The notes under the pieces are model-generated. The model had not been told where the DNA came from and did no database searches. It saw nothing but the letters and a program-made list of their open reading frames with translations. Made by a program: the position numbers and the translations under genes. Source: Bog-473 sp963834405 (GTDB lineage Bacteria; Actinomycetota; Acidimicrobiia; Acidimicrobiales; RAAP-2). From it: a stretch of 64,000 bases of DNA. Below, piece by piece: positions 16,972-25,880 of this stretch. Where the stretch lies: assembly GCA_963834405.1 (NCBI GenBank), contig CAWIBX010000004.1, positions 62,001 to 126,000 on the forward strand, written 5' to 3'. Position 1 is the stretch's first letter; each line of letters opens with the position of its first letter.

Positions 16972-17253
16972 CTATCCTCGCACATCGGGTGCCAGGCTCC
17001 CCCACGCCTGCACCAGCTGTGCGTGCAAACGCCGCACGTCGTCGGCCCGGACCGGTGCCCGGAAGGCCCGCTCGAAGCCGTGCCGGCGCACGGCCTGCTC
17101 CAGGCAGTCGAGCGAATCCCGGCACAGCCAGGCGCCCCGGCCAGGAGCGCTCCGTTCCAGCGTGAGCGACCCGTCGGTCCGCCGCGCCACCCGGACGAGC
17201 GCGTCGGCGGGCCGGGTGCGGCGGCAGCCGACGCAGGTCCGCTTCGGCGTTAT
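16972..17253 (-). CDS. ylxR: YlxR-family RNA-binding protein (RnpM)
   Basis: A 93-residue protein of the YlxR/DUF448 family, in which a Firmicutes member was shown to bind and modulate RNase P. The signature KRTCVGCRRTRP and GRGAWLCRDSLDCLEQA are present, with the paired cysteines. It lies between nusA and infB as usual. The frame has no ATG, GTG or TTG near the conserved N-terminus. The first usable codon is ATA at 17253, which overlaps the nusA TAA stop as ATAA, just as other pairs here overlap as NTGA. The start call is therefore unusual; the family assignment is firm. Confidence 0.85.
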   Translation of the reverse strand: MTPKRTCVGCRRTRPADALVRVARRTDGSLTLERSAPGRGAWLCRDSLDCLEQAVRRHGFERAFRAPVRADDVRRLHAQLVQAWGSLAPDVRG

Positions 17254-18539
17254 GCCTCGGCCTCTTCCGGGCTGGGCGCCGCCGCAGACTCGGCCGGCGT
17301 CTCGTCCACGGCCTCGACCACCGCGTCGGCGACCGCCTCGACTTCGGCCTCGGCTTCGGCCTCCGCCTCGGCTTCGGTTTCGGGTGCGGCTGCCGCCTCG
17401 GTGCCGGCGGGTGTGGCCCCCGCGTCCTCCGCCTGGTGCGTCCATTCCTCGGCCGACATCGCCTCGCCGCCCTCGGCCGGCTTCCAGACCAGGTCGCCGC
17501 TCTCGTCCTCGACCCACTCGCCTTCGGCCCACTCCTGGTCGCCGTAGCCGCCGGCCTCCTCCTCGGCCAGTTGGGTCTCGCTCTTGATGTCGATGCGCCA
17601 CCCCGTCAACCGGGCGGCCAGGCGGGCGTTCTGTCCCTCCTTGCCGATGGCCAGCGACAGCTGGAAGTCGCTCACGATCACCGTGGCCGTGCCCGTCTCC
17701 TCGTCCAGGCGCACCTCGCGGACCCGTGCCGGTGCCAACGCGTTCTGAATCAGCTCAATCGCGTCGTCCGAGAACGGCACCACGTCGACCCGCTCGCCCC
17801 GCAGCTCGTTGGTGACCATGCGCACCCGCGAACCGCGCGCGCCGACGCAGGCGCCGACAGGGTCGACGTTGGGGTCGTTCGACCAGACCGCGATCTTGGT
17901 GCGGTGGCCCGGTTCCCGTGCCGCCGCCTTGATCTCGACCACGCCCGATCCGATTTCGGGCACCTCGAGCTCGAAAAGCCGCTTGATCAGACCCGGATGC
18001 GTCCGGCTCACCACGATCTGGGGCCCCTTGGTCGTCTTGCGCACCTCGACGATGTAGGCCTTGAGGCGCGTCCCGTGCTCGTAGCGCTCGTAGGACACCT
18101 GCTCGGCCTGCGGCAGCAGCGCCTCGACCTTCCCGAGGTCGAGCAGCGTGTAGCGGTTGTCCGTCTGCTGGACGATCCCGGTGACGATGTCGCCCTCACG
18201 CCCGGCGTACTCCTCGTACTTCATGTCGCGCTCGACCTCGCGGATCCGCTGCAGAATGACCTGCTTGGCGGTCTGTGCGGCGATGCGCCCGAAGTCATCC
18301 GGCGTGTCGTCCCACTCGCGGACGACCTCGCCGTCGTCGTTGAGCTCCTGGCCGTACACGCGGATCTCGCCGGAGTCCGGGTCGATGGTGACCACGGCCT
18401 CCTCGGCGGCGTCGGGTCGCCGCTTGTAAGCGGCCACGAGGGCGTTGGCCAGGGCATCGAGCAGCGTCTCGACCGAGATCCCCTTGTCGCGCGCGATCTG
18501 ACCCAGCGCGTCGAGGAACTCGAAGTTCGTCTTGCTCAT
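17250..18539 (-). CDS. nusA: Transcription termination/antitermination factor NusA
   Basis: Binds RNA polymerase and nascent RNA to control pausing, termination and rRNA antitermination. The 429-residue protein has the N-terminal polymerase-binding domain (FEFLDALGQIARDKGIS), an S1 domain (IVTGIVQQTDNRYTLLDLG), then two KH domains (VGACVGARGSRVRMV and LAIGKEGQNARLAARLTGW). It ends in an acidic tail of about 100 residues rich in Glu and Ala. ATG 18539 overlaps the rimP stop as ATGA. The tail replaces the C-terminal acidic repeats of proteobacterial NusA. Confidence 0.97.
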   Translation of the reverse strand: MSKTNFEFLDALGQIARDKGISVETLLDALANALVAAYKRRPDAAEEAVVTIDPDSGEIRVYGQELNDDGEVVREWDDTPDDFGRIAAQTAKQVILQRIREVERDMKYEEYAGREGDIVTGIVQQTDNRYTLLDLGKVEALLPQAEQVSYERYEHGTRLKAYIVEVRKTTKGPQIVVSRTHPGLIKRLFELEVPEIGSGVVEIKAAAREPGHRTKIAVWSNDPNVDPVGACVGARGSRVRMVTNELRGERVDVVPFSDDAIELIQNALAPARVREVRLDEETGTATVIVSDFQLSLAIGKEGQNARLAARLTGWRIDIKSETQLAEEEAGGYGDQEWAEGEWVEDESGDLVWKPAEGGEAMSAEEWTHQAEDAGATPAGTEAAAAPETEAEAEAEAEAEVEAVADAVVEAVDETPAESAAAPSPEEAEA

Positions 18540-19033
18540 GACCGCTTCACCCTCTCACTCTTCGCTCGCCTGGGCTCGGGGCCCCACTGGAAAACCGTCC
18601 GGGCCCGCTCCACGCGGTCGTAGGCCACGCGCATGGTCCCTCCGGTCACCTCCGGCCCGGCCAGCGTGAACCCCTCCCCGTCCGCCTGCTCGAGCGTCCC
18701 CGTAACCCGGCGCACCTCGGGCGTGCCGGCGTCCACGCGCGCCGTGACCGTCTCCCCGAGGGCCCGGGCGAACTGGGCCGGCGTGCGCAGGCGGCGCTCG
18801 AGGCCCGGGCTCGACACCGAGAGCGTGTACCGCCCCGGCATGGGGTCCAAGTCGTCGAGCACGGACGAGACGTCGCGGGTGGCCTCCCCGAGTTCGTCCA
18901 CCCCGATGCCGCCGTCGCGGTCGACGAACACCGTGAGGGTGGCGCCCGACACCTCGACGTCGACCAGGTCGAGGCCGCGGGCAGCGAGGACCGGTGACAG
19001 CGCACCCTCCAGCTCGCTCGTGTCCCTGGTCAT
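18536..19033 (-). CDS. rimP: Ribosome maturation factor RimP
   Basis: A 165-residue factor for 30S assembly. It shows the RimP pattern: LSPVLAARGLDLVDVEVSG, FVDRDGGIGVDEL, then SSVLDDLDPMPGRYTLSVSS and PGLERRLRTP. I chose ATG 19033, which follows AGGAGG at about 8 nt. It is the first gene of the rimP-nusA-ylxR-infB group. A strong hairpin lies in the leader or between it and proS. Confidence 0.95.
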   Translation of the reverse strand: MTRDTSELEGALSPVLAARGLDLVDVEVSGATLTVFVDRDGGIGVDELGEATRDVSSVLDDLDPMPGRYTLSVSSPGLERRLRTPAQFARALGETVTARVDAGTPEVRRVTGTLEQADGEGFTLAGPEVTGGTMRVAYDRVERARTVFQWGPEPRRAKSERVKRS

Positions 19034-19085
19034 CACCGCCACCTCCTCTCTCCCTTCGGCTCTACCGACTGCACCCCCAAAGCGA

Positions 19086-19109
19086 AAGCGTGGGCCGCAG
19101 CCCACGCTT
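19086..19109. terminator. Perfect 10-bp hairpin between proS and rimP
   Basis: AAGCGTGGGC, loop CGCA, GCCCACGCTT. It sits 57 nt after the proS stop and about 50 nt before the rimP start, reading leftward. It lacks a clear T tract, so it may be a weak terminator of proS or a structured element of the rimP leader. Confidence 0.5.
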
Positions 19110-19165
19110 CTACGAGGTACTGATCTAAAAATGGACAGCTCAGGAAGAGTATACCAACCGGGGCC

Positions 19166-20578
19166 CTAATAGGACCGGCCGACCACCGCCACGAGCGCGT
19201 CGTCTCCGTCCCCGGGCCCGGCTAACGAACCGTCGGGCCGCTGCAGACAGCGCACGCTCAGGGCGTGCTCCGCCAGGCGGTCCTCGCCGTCGTCCCCGAG
19301 CGCCGACATGGGGATGCGGGCGAATCCGACCGACCCCGCCTCGACGGCCTCCTCCAGCGTGGCGGCTTCCGCCGTCCGGGCCCTCAGCGCCGCCGCCGCC
19401 TCGTCTCGCAGCTCCCGGCCCGCCGACGCCAGCACGGCGGCCACTTCGGTCGCCACCGCGGCGAGGGGCACGGCCTTCTTCTCCCGGCAGTGCCGCACCA
19501 CCAGGGTCACGTTGCCGTCGGCCAGGTCACGGGGACCGACCTCGACGCGCACCGGCACGCCCTTGAGCTCCCAGTCGACGCTGCGACGTCCGAAGCTGGT
19601 GTCGGTGCGGTCGTCGATGCGCACCCGGGTTCCCTGCGCCCGGAGCTCGCCGGCCAAGGCCTCGGCGGCGGAGCGCACGCCCTCCTCCTCTTTGACCACC
19701 AGGAGCACCACCTGGACGGGCGCCAGCGCGGGCGGCAGGCGGAGGCCGAAGTCGTCGCCGTGCGCCATGATCAGCGCGCCAACGAGCCGAGTCGACACGC
19801 CCCACGAGGTCTGCCACACGTACTCGAGCGTGCCTTGCGCGTTGGAGAAGGTGATGTCGAAGGGCCGGGCGAAGTTCTGACCCAGCTCGTGGCTCGTGCC
19901 CATCTGCAGCGCCTTGCCGTCGCCCATCATTCCCTCGCAGGTCCACGTCCGGTTCGCCCCGGCGAAGCGCTCGCGTGGGGTCTTGTGACCGGTGAGGACG
20001 GGCACCGAGAGCACGTCGACCATGGTCGAGCGGTACACGTCGTTCAGGATGCGCAGCGCGTAGGCCCGGGCGTCCTCCTCGGTGGCGTGCGCCGTGTGCC
20101 CCTCCTGCCAGAGGAACTCGCTGGTCCGCAGGAACAGGCGCGGGCGCAGCTCCCAGCGCACCACGTTCGCCCACTGATTGAGCAGCAGCGGGAGGTCGCG
20201 GTGGCTCTGGATCCACTTGGAGAAGAAGCTGTTGATGACGGTCTCGCTGGTCGGCCGCACCACCAGCGGCTCCTCGAGTTCCTTGCCGCCGGCGTGGGTC
20301 ACCACGGCGAGTTCGGGTGCGAAGCCCTCGACGTGCTCGGCCTCGAGCTTCAAGAAGGCCTCGGGGATGAACAACGGGAAGTAGGCGTTCTCCGCGCCCG
20401 CCTCCTTTATCCGCCGGTCGAGCTCGGCCTGCATGAGCTCCCAGATGCCGTAGCCCCAGGGGCGGATGACCATGGTCCCGCGGGCGGGGCCGTTGTCCGC
20501 CAGCTCGGCCCCCGCGATCACCTCCTGGTACCAGCGCGGGAAGTCCTCCGCCCGCGTCACGATCGCGCCCTTTGCCAT
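19166..20578 (-). CDS. proS: Prolyl-tRNA synthetase, short archaeal/eukaryal type
   Basis: Charges tRNA-Pro. At 470 residues it is the short ProS type without the editing insertion found in the long bacterial form. Class II motifs are visible: motif 1 around RPWGYGIWELMQ, motif 2 in RWELRPRLFLRTSEFLWQEG, and motif 3 near GVSTRLVGALIMAHGDD. An anticodon-binding domain follows (LPPALAPVQVVLL). ATG 20578 lies 6 nt after TAGCCT, whose TAG is the ispG stop codon, suggesting its own leaderless promoter. Confidence 0.96.
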   Translation of the reverse strand: MAKGAIVTRAEDFPRWYQEVIAGAELADNGPARGTMVIRPWGYGIWELMQAELDRRIKEAGAENAYFPLFIPEAFLKLEAEHVEGFAPELAVVTHAGGKELEEPLVVRPTSETVINSFFSKWIQSHRDLPLLLNQWANVVRWELRPRLFLRTSEFLWQEGHTAHATEEDARAYALRILNDVYRSTMVDVLSVPVLTGHKTPRERFAGANRTWTCEGMMGDGKALQMGTSHELGQNFARPFDITFSNAQGTLEYVWQTSWGVSTRLVGALIMAHGDDFGLRLPPALAPVQVVLLVVKEEEGVRSAAEALAGELRAQGTRVRIDDRTDTSFGRRSVDWELKGVPVRVEVGPRDLADGNVTLVVRHCREKKAVPLAAVATEVAAVLASAGRELRDEAAAALRARTAEAATLEEAVEAGSVGFARIPMSALGDDGEDRLAEHALSVRCLQRPDGSLAGPGDGDDALVAVVGRSY

Positions 20579-20584
20579 CGGAGA

Positions 20585-20590
20585 AGGCTA
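20585..20590 (-). promoter_or_regulatory. -10 box of proS inside the ispG stop
   Basis: TAGCCT on the minus strand, 6 nt before ATG 20578. Its TAG terminates ispG. Confidence 0.45.
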
Positions 20591-21817
20591 GCTGTCGTTG
20601 TGGCGACGGATGATCTCTATTTTCTCCGCGGTCTGGTTGGGGTCGTCCCCCGTGACTTGCAGCAGCGCGCGCCGGTCCGCCTCCGCCTCCGCCTCGGCGC
20701 CCTGGTCCGCCGCCGCGATCCGCGCCTCGACGCCTTCGGACACGAGCCGCTCCGCCTCGTCGACGAGTGCCTGCACCATGTCGGCTTCGGGAACGACGCG
20801 GATGATCTTGCCGCGGATGAACAGGTGACCCTTCTGCTTGCCCGCCGCGATGCCGAGGTCGGCTTCGCGCGCCTCGCCGGGCCCGTTGACGACACAGCCC
20901 ATCACCGCGACCTGGATCGGGAGGCTCAGCTTCTCGAGGGCCTCCTGCGCCGCCTGGGCCACCGCGATCACGTCGACCTGCGCCCGCCCGCAGGACGGGC
21001 ACACGATCAGGTCGAGGCCCTTGCGTTCACGCAGGCCCAGTGACTCCAACAACTGGCGGCCGGCGCGGGCCTCCTCGACCGGGTCGGCGGTGAGCGAGTA
21101 GCGGATGGTGTCGCCGATGCCCTCCGCCAACAGCGTGCCGATGCCCGCGGTGCCCTTCAGGAGGCCGGCCGGCGGGGGGCCGGCCTCGGTCACGCCGAGG
21201 TGGAGCGGGTGGTCGAACGTCTCGGATGCCAGGCGGTAGGCGGCGATCATGAGAGCGACCGACGACGCCTTCACCGAGATCTTCACGTCGTGGAACCCGA
21301 CCTCCTCGAAGAGTGCCAGCTCGTTCTGGGCCGACTCGACGAGCGCCTCGGGCGTCGCCCCACCGTGCTTCTTGTAGAGGTCGGGGTGCAGCGAGCCCGC
21401 GTTCACGCCGATGCGGATGGGCACGCCACGGTCGCGCGCCTCGGACGCCACCTGCTTGATCTCCGCCTCCTTGCGGAGGTTGCCCGGGTTGAGGCGCAGG
21501 CCCTGGACGCCGGCCTCCAACGCCGCCAGCGCCATCTCGTGGTGGAAGTGGATGTCCGCCACGATGGGCACGGGCGCGCGCGGCACAATGTGCGCCAGGC
21601 CCTCGGCCGCCGCCTCCTCGTTGCACGTGCACCGCACGATGTCGGCACCCGCAGCGGCCAGCGCGTAGATCTGGGCCAGCGTCCCGTCGACGTCCGCCGT
21701 CTTCGTGGTCGTCATCGACTGCACCGAAACGGGCGCGCCGTCGCCGATCGGCACGCCGCCGAGCACGATGCGCCGGGTCTTTCGGCGTGGGGACAGCAGG
21801 GACGAGGAAAGCTCCAT
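20588..21817 (-). CDS. ispG: 4-hydroxy-3-methylbut-2-enyl-diphosphate synthase
   Basis: Iron-sulphur enzyme that converts MEcPP to HMBPP in the MEP isoprenoid pathway. The 409-residue protein has an N-terminal TIM barrel (VSVQSMTTTKTADVDGTL) and a C-terminal 4Fe-4S domain with CPSCGR and CVVNGPGEA. It follows rseP and dxr, so two MEP enzymes are in one cluster. A charged tail of about 45 residues follows the conserved end. Confidence 0.97.
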   Translation of the reverse strand: MELSSSLLSPRRKTRRIVLGGVPIGDGAPVSVQSMTTTKTADVDGTLAQIYALAAAGADIVRCTCNEEAAAEGLAHIVPRAPVPIVADIHFHHEMALAALEAGVQGLRLNPGNLRKEAEIKQVASEARDRGVPIRIGVNAGSLHPDLYKKHGGATPEALVESAQNELALFEEVGFHDVKISVKASSVALMIAAYRLASETFDHPLHLGVTEAGPPPAGLLKGTAGIGTLLAEGIGDTIRYSLTADPVEEARAGRQLLESLGLRERKGLDLIVCPSCGRAQVDVIAVAQAAQEALEKLSLPIQVAVMGCVVNGPGEAREADLGIAAGKQKGHLFIRGKIIRVVPEADMVQALVDEAERLVSEGVEARIAAADQGAEAEAEADRRALLQVTGDDPNQTAEKIEIIRRHNDS

Positions 21818-21824
21818 CAGGGGG

Positions 21825-23129
21825 TCAGTGCCCCGGAATATGCAACGGGTGCGTGATGTCGAGGAAGATCCCCGAGACGACGAAGACGCTCAGGAACGCA
21901 ATAAAGAGGAAGGCCACCGGGAAGAGCTTGGTGATGTCGGCCCGGTAATAGGGCTCACCGCGTCGGGTGCGCACCCACTCGTACACGGCGATCGCCACGT
22001 GCCCCCCGTCGAGCGGGATCATGGGCAGCATGTTCAGGAGGCCGAACACGACGTTGATCGCGATGAGCAGCACCAACACGGAGTAGAGGCCCTCCTCCTC
22101 CGCCTGGGAGCCGAGGTTGGCGATGCCGACGATGGAGACCGGTCGCGGCGCGGAGCCCGGGTTCTCCGCCACCTTCTGCGCCGCATTGGAGTTGGTGTCC
22201 TGGTGGAGCACCGAGGACAGGCCGCTGGGCGAGAAGGTCTGGGCGATGCCCGTCACCTCCTGGTCCGTCACCTGCCACAGCGTCGTGAACGCGGCCGGGA
22301 CCGCGCCCGGCGCGCTGACCGACTGGCTGGCGGGCGTGATGTTGACCCCGAGGTACCCCCGGTCCGCCAGGTGCTGCCCCTCGACGACGACCCCCTTGCC
22401 GCTCCGCGGCGTCACCGTGAGGTGGATCAACCGGCCGTCGCGCTTCACCCCGAGGACGAGCGGCTTGCCGGTCGAGTGCTTGACCACGTCGCTCATCGCG
22501 TTCGGGTTGTTGAAGGGCTTGCCATCAATGGAGACGATGACGTCTCCGGTCCGCAGGCCGGCCGCGGCAGCCGGGGTCTGCGCCACGCCCGGCCACTTCT
22601 CCACGCCGGCGACCGTGACGTTGTTGCCCGCCGTGCCGAAGGTGAGCACCACGATAAGGGCGAGGACGATGGCAATGAGGAAGTGCATGGCCGACCCGGC
22701 GGACGCCACGATGATCCGCTTGTGGAAGGGCTGGTTGCGGTAGGCGCGGGGCTCGTCCTCGGCCGGGACGTCTTCGGTCGAGGTGAAGCCGGTGATGCGG
22801 ACGTAGCCACCGGCCGGTATGGCCTTCACGCCGTACTCGGTCTCGCCCCGGCGCACCGACCACAGGCGCGGTCCGAACCCGACGAAGTACTCGGTCACCT
22901 TCATGCCGGCCCACTTGGCGGTGGCGAAGTGGCCCAGCTCGTGCAGCATCACGATGACGACCAGAATGGCGATGAAGAGGAGGAGGTATCCCAGGCCGGC
23001 GAGCACGAAGACGGCCGTCAGCAGCGCCAGCGCGAGCAGGAGCTGGAGGATGCGGCCCGCACCCCCGCTGGGGGTTGCGTCGGGCCCGAGAGGCGGCGGG
23101 GCCGGCGGGGCCTCCTTGGTCAGGGTCAT
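21825..23129 (-). CDS. rseP: RseP/RasP-type site-2 zinc metalloprotease (M50)
   Basis: Intramembrane protease that cuts anti-sigma factors and signal-peptide remnants. In 434 residues the zinc motif H63-E-L-G-H67 lies in the first core helix, a PDZ domain is in the middle (AAAGLRTGDVIVSIDGKPF), and the second active-site segment NMLPMIPLDGGH is in the third helix. About four membrane segments are present. ATG 23129 was chosen because a GGGGG Shine-Dalgarno precedes it. It sits between dxr and ispG, the common actinobacterial order. Confidence 0.94.
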   Translation of the reverse strand: MTLTKEAPPAPPPLGPDATPSGGAGRILQLLLALALLTAVFVLAGLGYLLLFIAILVVIVMLHELGHFATAKWAGMKVTEYFVGFGPRLWSVRRGETEYGVKAIPAGGYVRITGFTSTEDVPAEDEPRAYRNQPFHKRIIVASAGSAMHFLIAIVLALIVVLTFGTAGNNVTVAGVEKWPGVAQTPAAAAGLRTGDVIVSIDGKPFNNPNAMSDVVKHSTGKPLVLGVKRDGRLIHLTVTPRSGKGVVVEGQHLADRGYLGVNITPASQSVSAPGAVPAAFTTLWQVTDQEVTGIAQTFSPSGLSSVLHQDTNSNAAQKVAENPGSAPRPVSIVGIANLGSQAEEEGLYSVLVLLIAINVVFGLLNMLPMIPLDGGHVAIAVYEWVRTRRGEPYYRADITKLFPVAFLFIAFLSVFVVSGIFLDITHPLHIPGH

Positions 23130-23154
23130 CGCGCCCCCAAGGCTACCGGCGGCC

Positions 23155-24312
23155 TCAACCGCCCAGGCGGCGGCCCACGATGGCGCGGGCTCGGTCGCGC
23201 GCCGCGGCGTCGGCGGCCAGCACGGCCTCGACCTGGTCGATCTGCTCGTCCCGCCAGCCCTCGAGCGTCTCGGCGACCACGTCCGCGATGTGCGCCCACC
23301 GGAGGCCGCCCTCGAGGAAGGTCGCAACGGCGATCTCGTTGGCCGCGCTCAGCCACGCCGGGGCCGAGCCGCCCTGGCGCCCGGCCGCGTAGGCCAGGTC
23401 GATGCAGCGGAAGACCGTCCGGTCGGGCGGCTCGAACGTGAGGGTGAGCGGGCCGGACCAGTCCATGGCGCCGAACGGTGCGGGCGAGCGGTCCGGCCAG
23501 CCCAACGCGTAGCCGATGGGCAGGCGCATGTCGGGCCGCGAGAGTTGCGCCAGCGTCGATCCGTCTCGCAGCTCCACCATGGAATGGACGACGGATTGCG
23601 GGTGCACGACGATGTCGATGCGGTCGTAGTCGATGCCGAAGAGCTCGTGGGCCTCAATGACCTCCAGCCCCTTGTTCATGAGGGTGGACGAGTCGACGGT
23701 GATCTTGGGGCCCATGGACCAGGTGGGATGGGACAGCGCGTCCGCCACCGTCACCTCCTGGAGCTCGCGCGCCGAGCGGCCCCGGAACGGCCCACCCGAC
23801 GCGGTGAGGAGCAACCGGGCCACCGCGGCCGTGCCGTCGACCGCGGCGAGGCACTGGTGCAGTGCGCAGTGCTCCGAGTCGACGGGGACGATCTCCGCGC
23901 CGGGCGTGCGGCGCGCCTTCTGCACCACCGGCGCGCCGGCGATCAGCGACTCCTTGTTGGCCAGCGCCAGCCGCTTGCCCGCTTCAAGCGTGGCCAGCGT
24001 GACCGGGAGGCCGGCGAAGCCCACCACGGCGTTGAGGACGACGTCGGCACCCTGCGCCCCCTCCACCAGGCCGGCCTCACCGGTGAGGACCGCGGTCCCG
24101 CGTGGCACCCCCGCCTCCACGGCCCCGGCGAGCGAGGGGTCCCCGACGACGACCACGGGCGGACGGAACTCGCGTGCCTGCGCGACGAGGACGTCGACGG
24201 AACGGTGTACCGCCAGGGCGTGCAGCCGGAAGCGCTCAGGTTGGCGCCGCAGGATGTCGAGCGCCTGGGTCCCTACCGAGCCTGAAGAACCCATCAGACT
24301 GACGGAGCGCAT
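23155..24312 (-). CDS. dxr: 1-deoxy-D-xylulose-5-phosphate reductoisomerase
   Basis: Second enzyme of the MEP pathway, NADPH-dependent. The 385-residue protein begins with the nucleotide-binding GSSGSVGTQALD segment and contains the substrate and metal-binding VDSEHCALHQCL and LTASGGPFRG, then NKGLEVIEAHELF. It starts at ATG 24312, 4 nt beyond the cdsA stop. Confidence 0.97.
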   Translation of the reverse strand: MRSVSLMGSSGSVGTQALDILRRQPERFRLHALAVHRSVDVLVAQAREFRPPVVVVGDPSLAGAVEAGVPRGTAVLTGEAGLVEGAQGADVVLNAVVGFAGLPVTLATLEAGKRLALANKESLIAGAPVVQKARRTPGAEIVPVDSEHCALHQCLAAVDGTAAVARLLLTASGGPFRGRSARELQEVTVADALSHPTWSMGPKITVDSSTLMNKGLEVIEAHELFGIDYDRIDIVVHPQSVVHSMVELRDGSTLAQLSRPDMRLPIGYALGWPDRSPAPFGAMDWSGPLTLTFEPPDRTVFRCIDLAYAAGRQGGSAPAWLSAANEIAVATFLEGGLRWAHIADVVAETLEGWRDEQIDQVEAVLAADAAARDRARAIVGRRLGG

Positions 24313-24316
24313 CAGC

Positions 24317-25171
24317 TCACCCGAGGTGGAGCGCCTTGACCACGAAATACGTGGCGGGCATGACGAAGAGCAGTCCGTCGACGCGGTCGAGGATGCCGCC
24401 GTGCCCGGGCAGCAGCCGGCCCATGTCCTTGACCCCCAGGTGCCGCTTGATCATGGACTGGCTGAGGTCGCCGAGCGGCGCCACGATCGCCACGACGACG
24501 CCGAAGAGCAGCGCCTTGCCGACGGTCCAGGGGTGGATCAAATGCACCACGATGACCGCGACCAGGATGGCGGCCACGGCGCCGCCGATGAGCCCCTCCC
24601 AGCTCTTGTTCGGACTGATGCTCGGGGCGAGAGGATGGCGCCCCATGGCCGAGCCCACCAGAAGGGCGGCCACGTCGTCGGCCACGGTGACGATGACGGC
24701 CGCCAGGATGAACGCGATCCCGTGCCGGTCGGGGAACAGGTTCGGGTTCAACAAGAGCGCGGCGAACGAACCGAAGGCGCCGACCCAGCAGAAGATGAAG
24801 ACGGTCGAGATCAGTCCCGACACGGGGTCCGCCGCCGGTTCCACGCGGGCCAGGTACCAAATGAACGAGCCGGCGACGAGCAGCACGAGCACGAGCGGCA
24901 GCGCCGCCACGCCCTTGTTGTAGGTCTCGACCATCAGCGAGAGCACCGCCACGAGGCCGAGCAGCGTGGCCGGATGGTACTGCGAGCGCCGGAAGGCGGC
25001 GAAGGCCTCGGCCGTCGCCAGGAGCACGACGAGGGTGACGATGACCAGGGTGGCGACCGTGCCGGCGGCGAAGCAGGCCAGCGCCGCGATGCCGAGGATG
25101 ATCCCCGAGCCGATGGCGACCCGCATGTCGCGGCCGCCCGTCCCCGCGGTGTTGACGTTCCCGGTCCGCAC
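24317..25171 (-). CDS. cdsA: Phosphatidate cytidylyltransferase, membrane domain
   Basis: Makes CDP-diacylglycerol for phospholipid synthesis. About 285 residues with roughly eight membrane segments and the CDS signature near the C-terminus (SMIKRHLGVKDMG, GHGGILDRVDGLLF). A GTG at 25171 could serve as start. However, the same frame stays open upstream to about 25273, encoding a Pro/Arg/Thr-rich linker (EPKTRTTRTTRADRS). An N-terminal extension lies immediately upstream in a frame displaced by one base, so the intact gene was probably about 515 residues. See the separate entry. Confidence 0.9.
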   Translation of the reverse strand: MRTGNVNTAGTGGRDMRVAIGSGIILGIAALACFAAGTVATLVIVTLVVLLATAEAFAAFRRSQYHPATLLGLVAVLSLMVETYNKGVAALPLVLVLLVAGSFIWYLARVEPAADPVSGLISTVFIFCWVGAFGSFAALLLNPNLFPDRHGIAFILAAVIVTVADDVAALLVGSAMGRHPLAPSISPNKSWEGLIGGAVAAILVAVIVVHLIHPWTVGKALLFGVVVAIVAPLGDLSQSMIKRHLGVKDMGRLLPGHGGILDRVDGLLFVMPATYFVVKALHLG

Positions 25172-25868
25172 GTTTGATCTGTCCGCACGCGTCGTGCGCG
25201 TCGTACGCGTCTTGGGCTCCGGCGGCGTGGGCGCGCTGAAGGCGCGAGGCGGCCGCGGCGGTGGCGGCTGCGTTCACCGGCCGCACGGGGGCCGCGACCG
25301 GCTCATAGGCCTCGGGGGCCTCGGGTTCGGACGCCACCGGCTCCGGCTCCGGCTCCGGCTCGGGCTCGGGCGCGCGCACCCGGGTTCGCCGTGGCGGCGG
25401 CGCGGCCTCCGGCTCAGGCGGGATCACCAGCGTGTCGTCGGACTCGAAGTGCCAGGGCCGGCGCTCGACGTCGACCTCCTCCACTTCGCCGACCAGGGCA
25501 CCGACGGCGGGGAGGTCCTCGGACAGCATGGACGGCTCGAACACGTCCTCCTGGGCCTCCCAGTCGGTGTCCTCCTCGCGCCACATGGGAGGGGCCACGA
25601 GCGGCTCCTCGCCGTTACTGCGGTCGAGGATGGCCGGCACCTGCCCGGTGGGTGCGTCGTTCCAGTGCGGGATGTCCGGGTGCTCCTCCAACACCGGACC
25701 GGTGACCTCGCGCACGGTGTCCCCCGCCGGCTCGGCGCCGATGATGCGCACGCGCCCGGAGTGGTACGACGGCACGTCGTTCAGTTCGGAGTCCTCGGCG
25801 TTGGCGCGGCCGGCATCCTCCGAGTCGGTCTCGCCGAAGTTGCCGAAGTCCTCCGTGTCGTCGGGCAT
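25172..25868 (-). pseudogene. N-terminal extension of CdsA, separated by a frameshift
   Basis: From ATG 25868 (Shine-Dalgarno GAGGAG) about 200 residues read as an acidic, Pro-rich, cytoplasmic segment with GRVRIIGAEPAG, HWNDAPTGQVPAIL and a run of Glu-Pro. From memory, CdsA proteins of Acidimicrobiia carry such an extension fused to the membrane domain. Here the membrane domain is in the +1 frame. The switch must occur between 25273 (a stop blocks the +1 frame at 25274-25276) and 25171. One extra base, two lost bases, an assembly error, or true +1 frameshifting would explain it. The extension frame itself stays open through cdsA by chance. Confidence 0.65.
25338..25371. repeat. GGCTCC/GGCTCG hexamer run
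   Basis: Five to six tandem hexamers encode Glu-Pro repeats on the minus strand within the CdsA N-terminal extension. Confidence 0.7.
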
Positions 25869-25880
25869 GTCGCGCGCTCC

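Noticed and set aside
24312..25171. The CdsA extension frame remaining open through the whole cdsA gene
   Set aside because: Past about 25200 it reads as Arg/His/Gly-rich noise, whereas the other frame encodes a full CdsA membrane domain. I treat it as a chance open frame.
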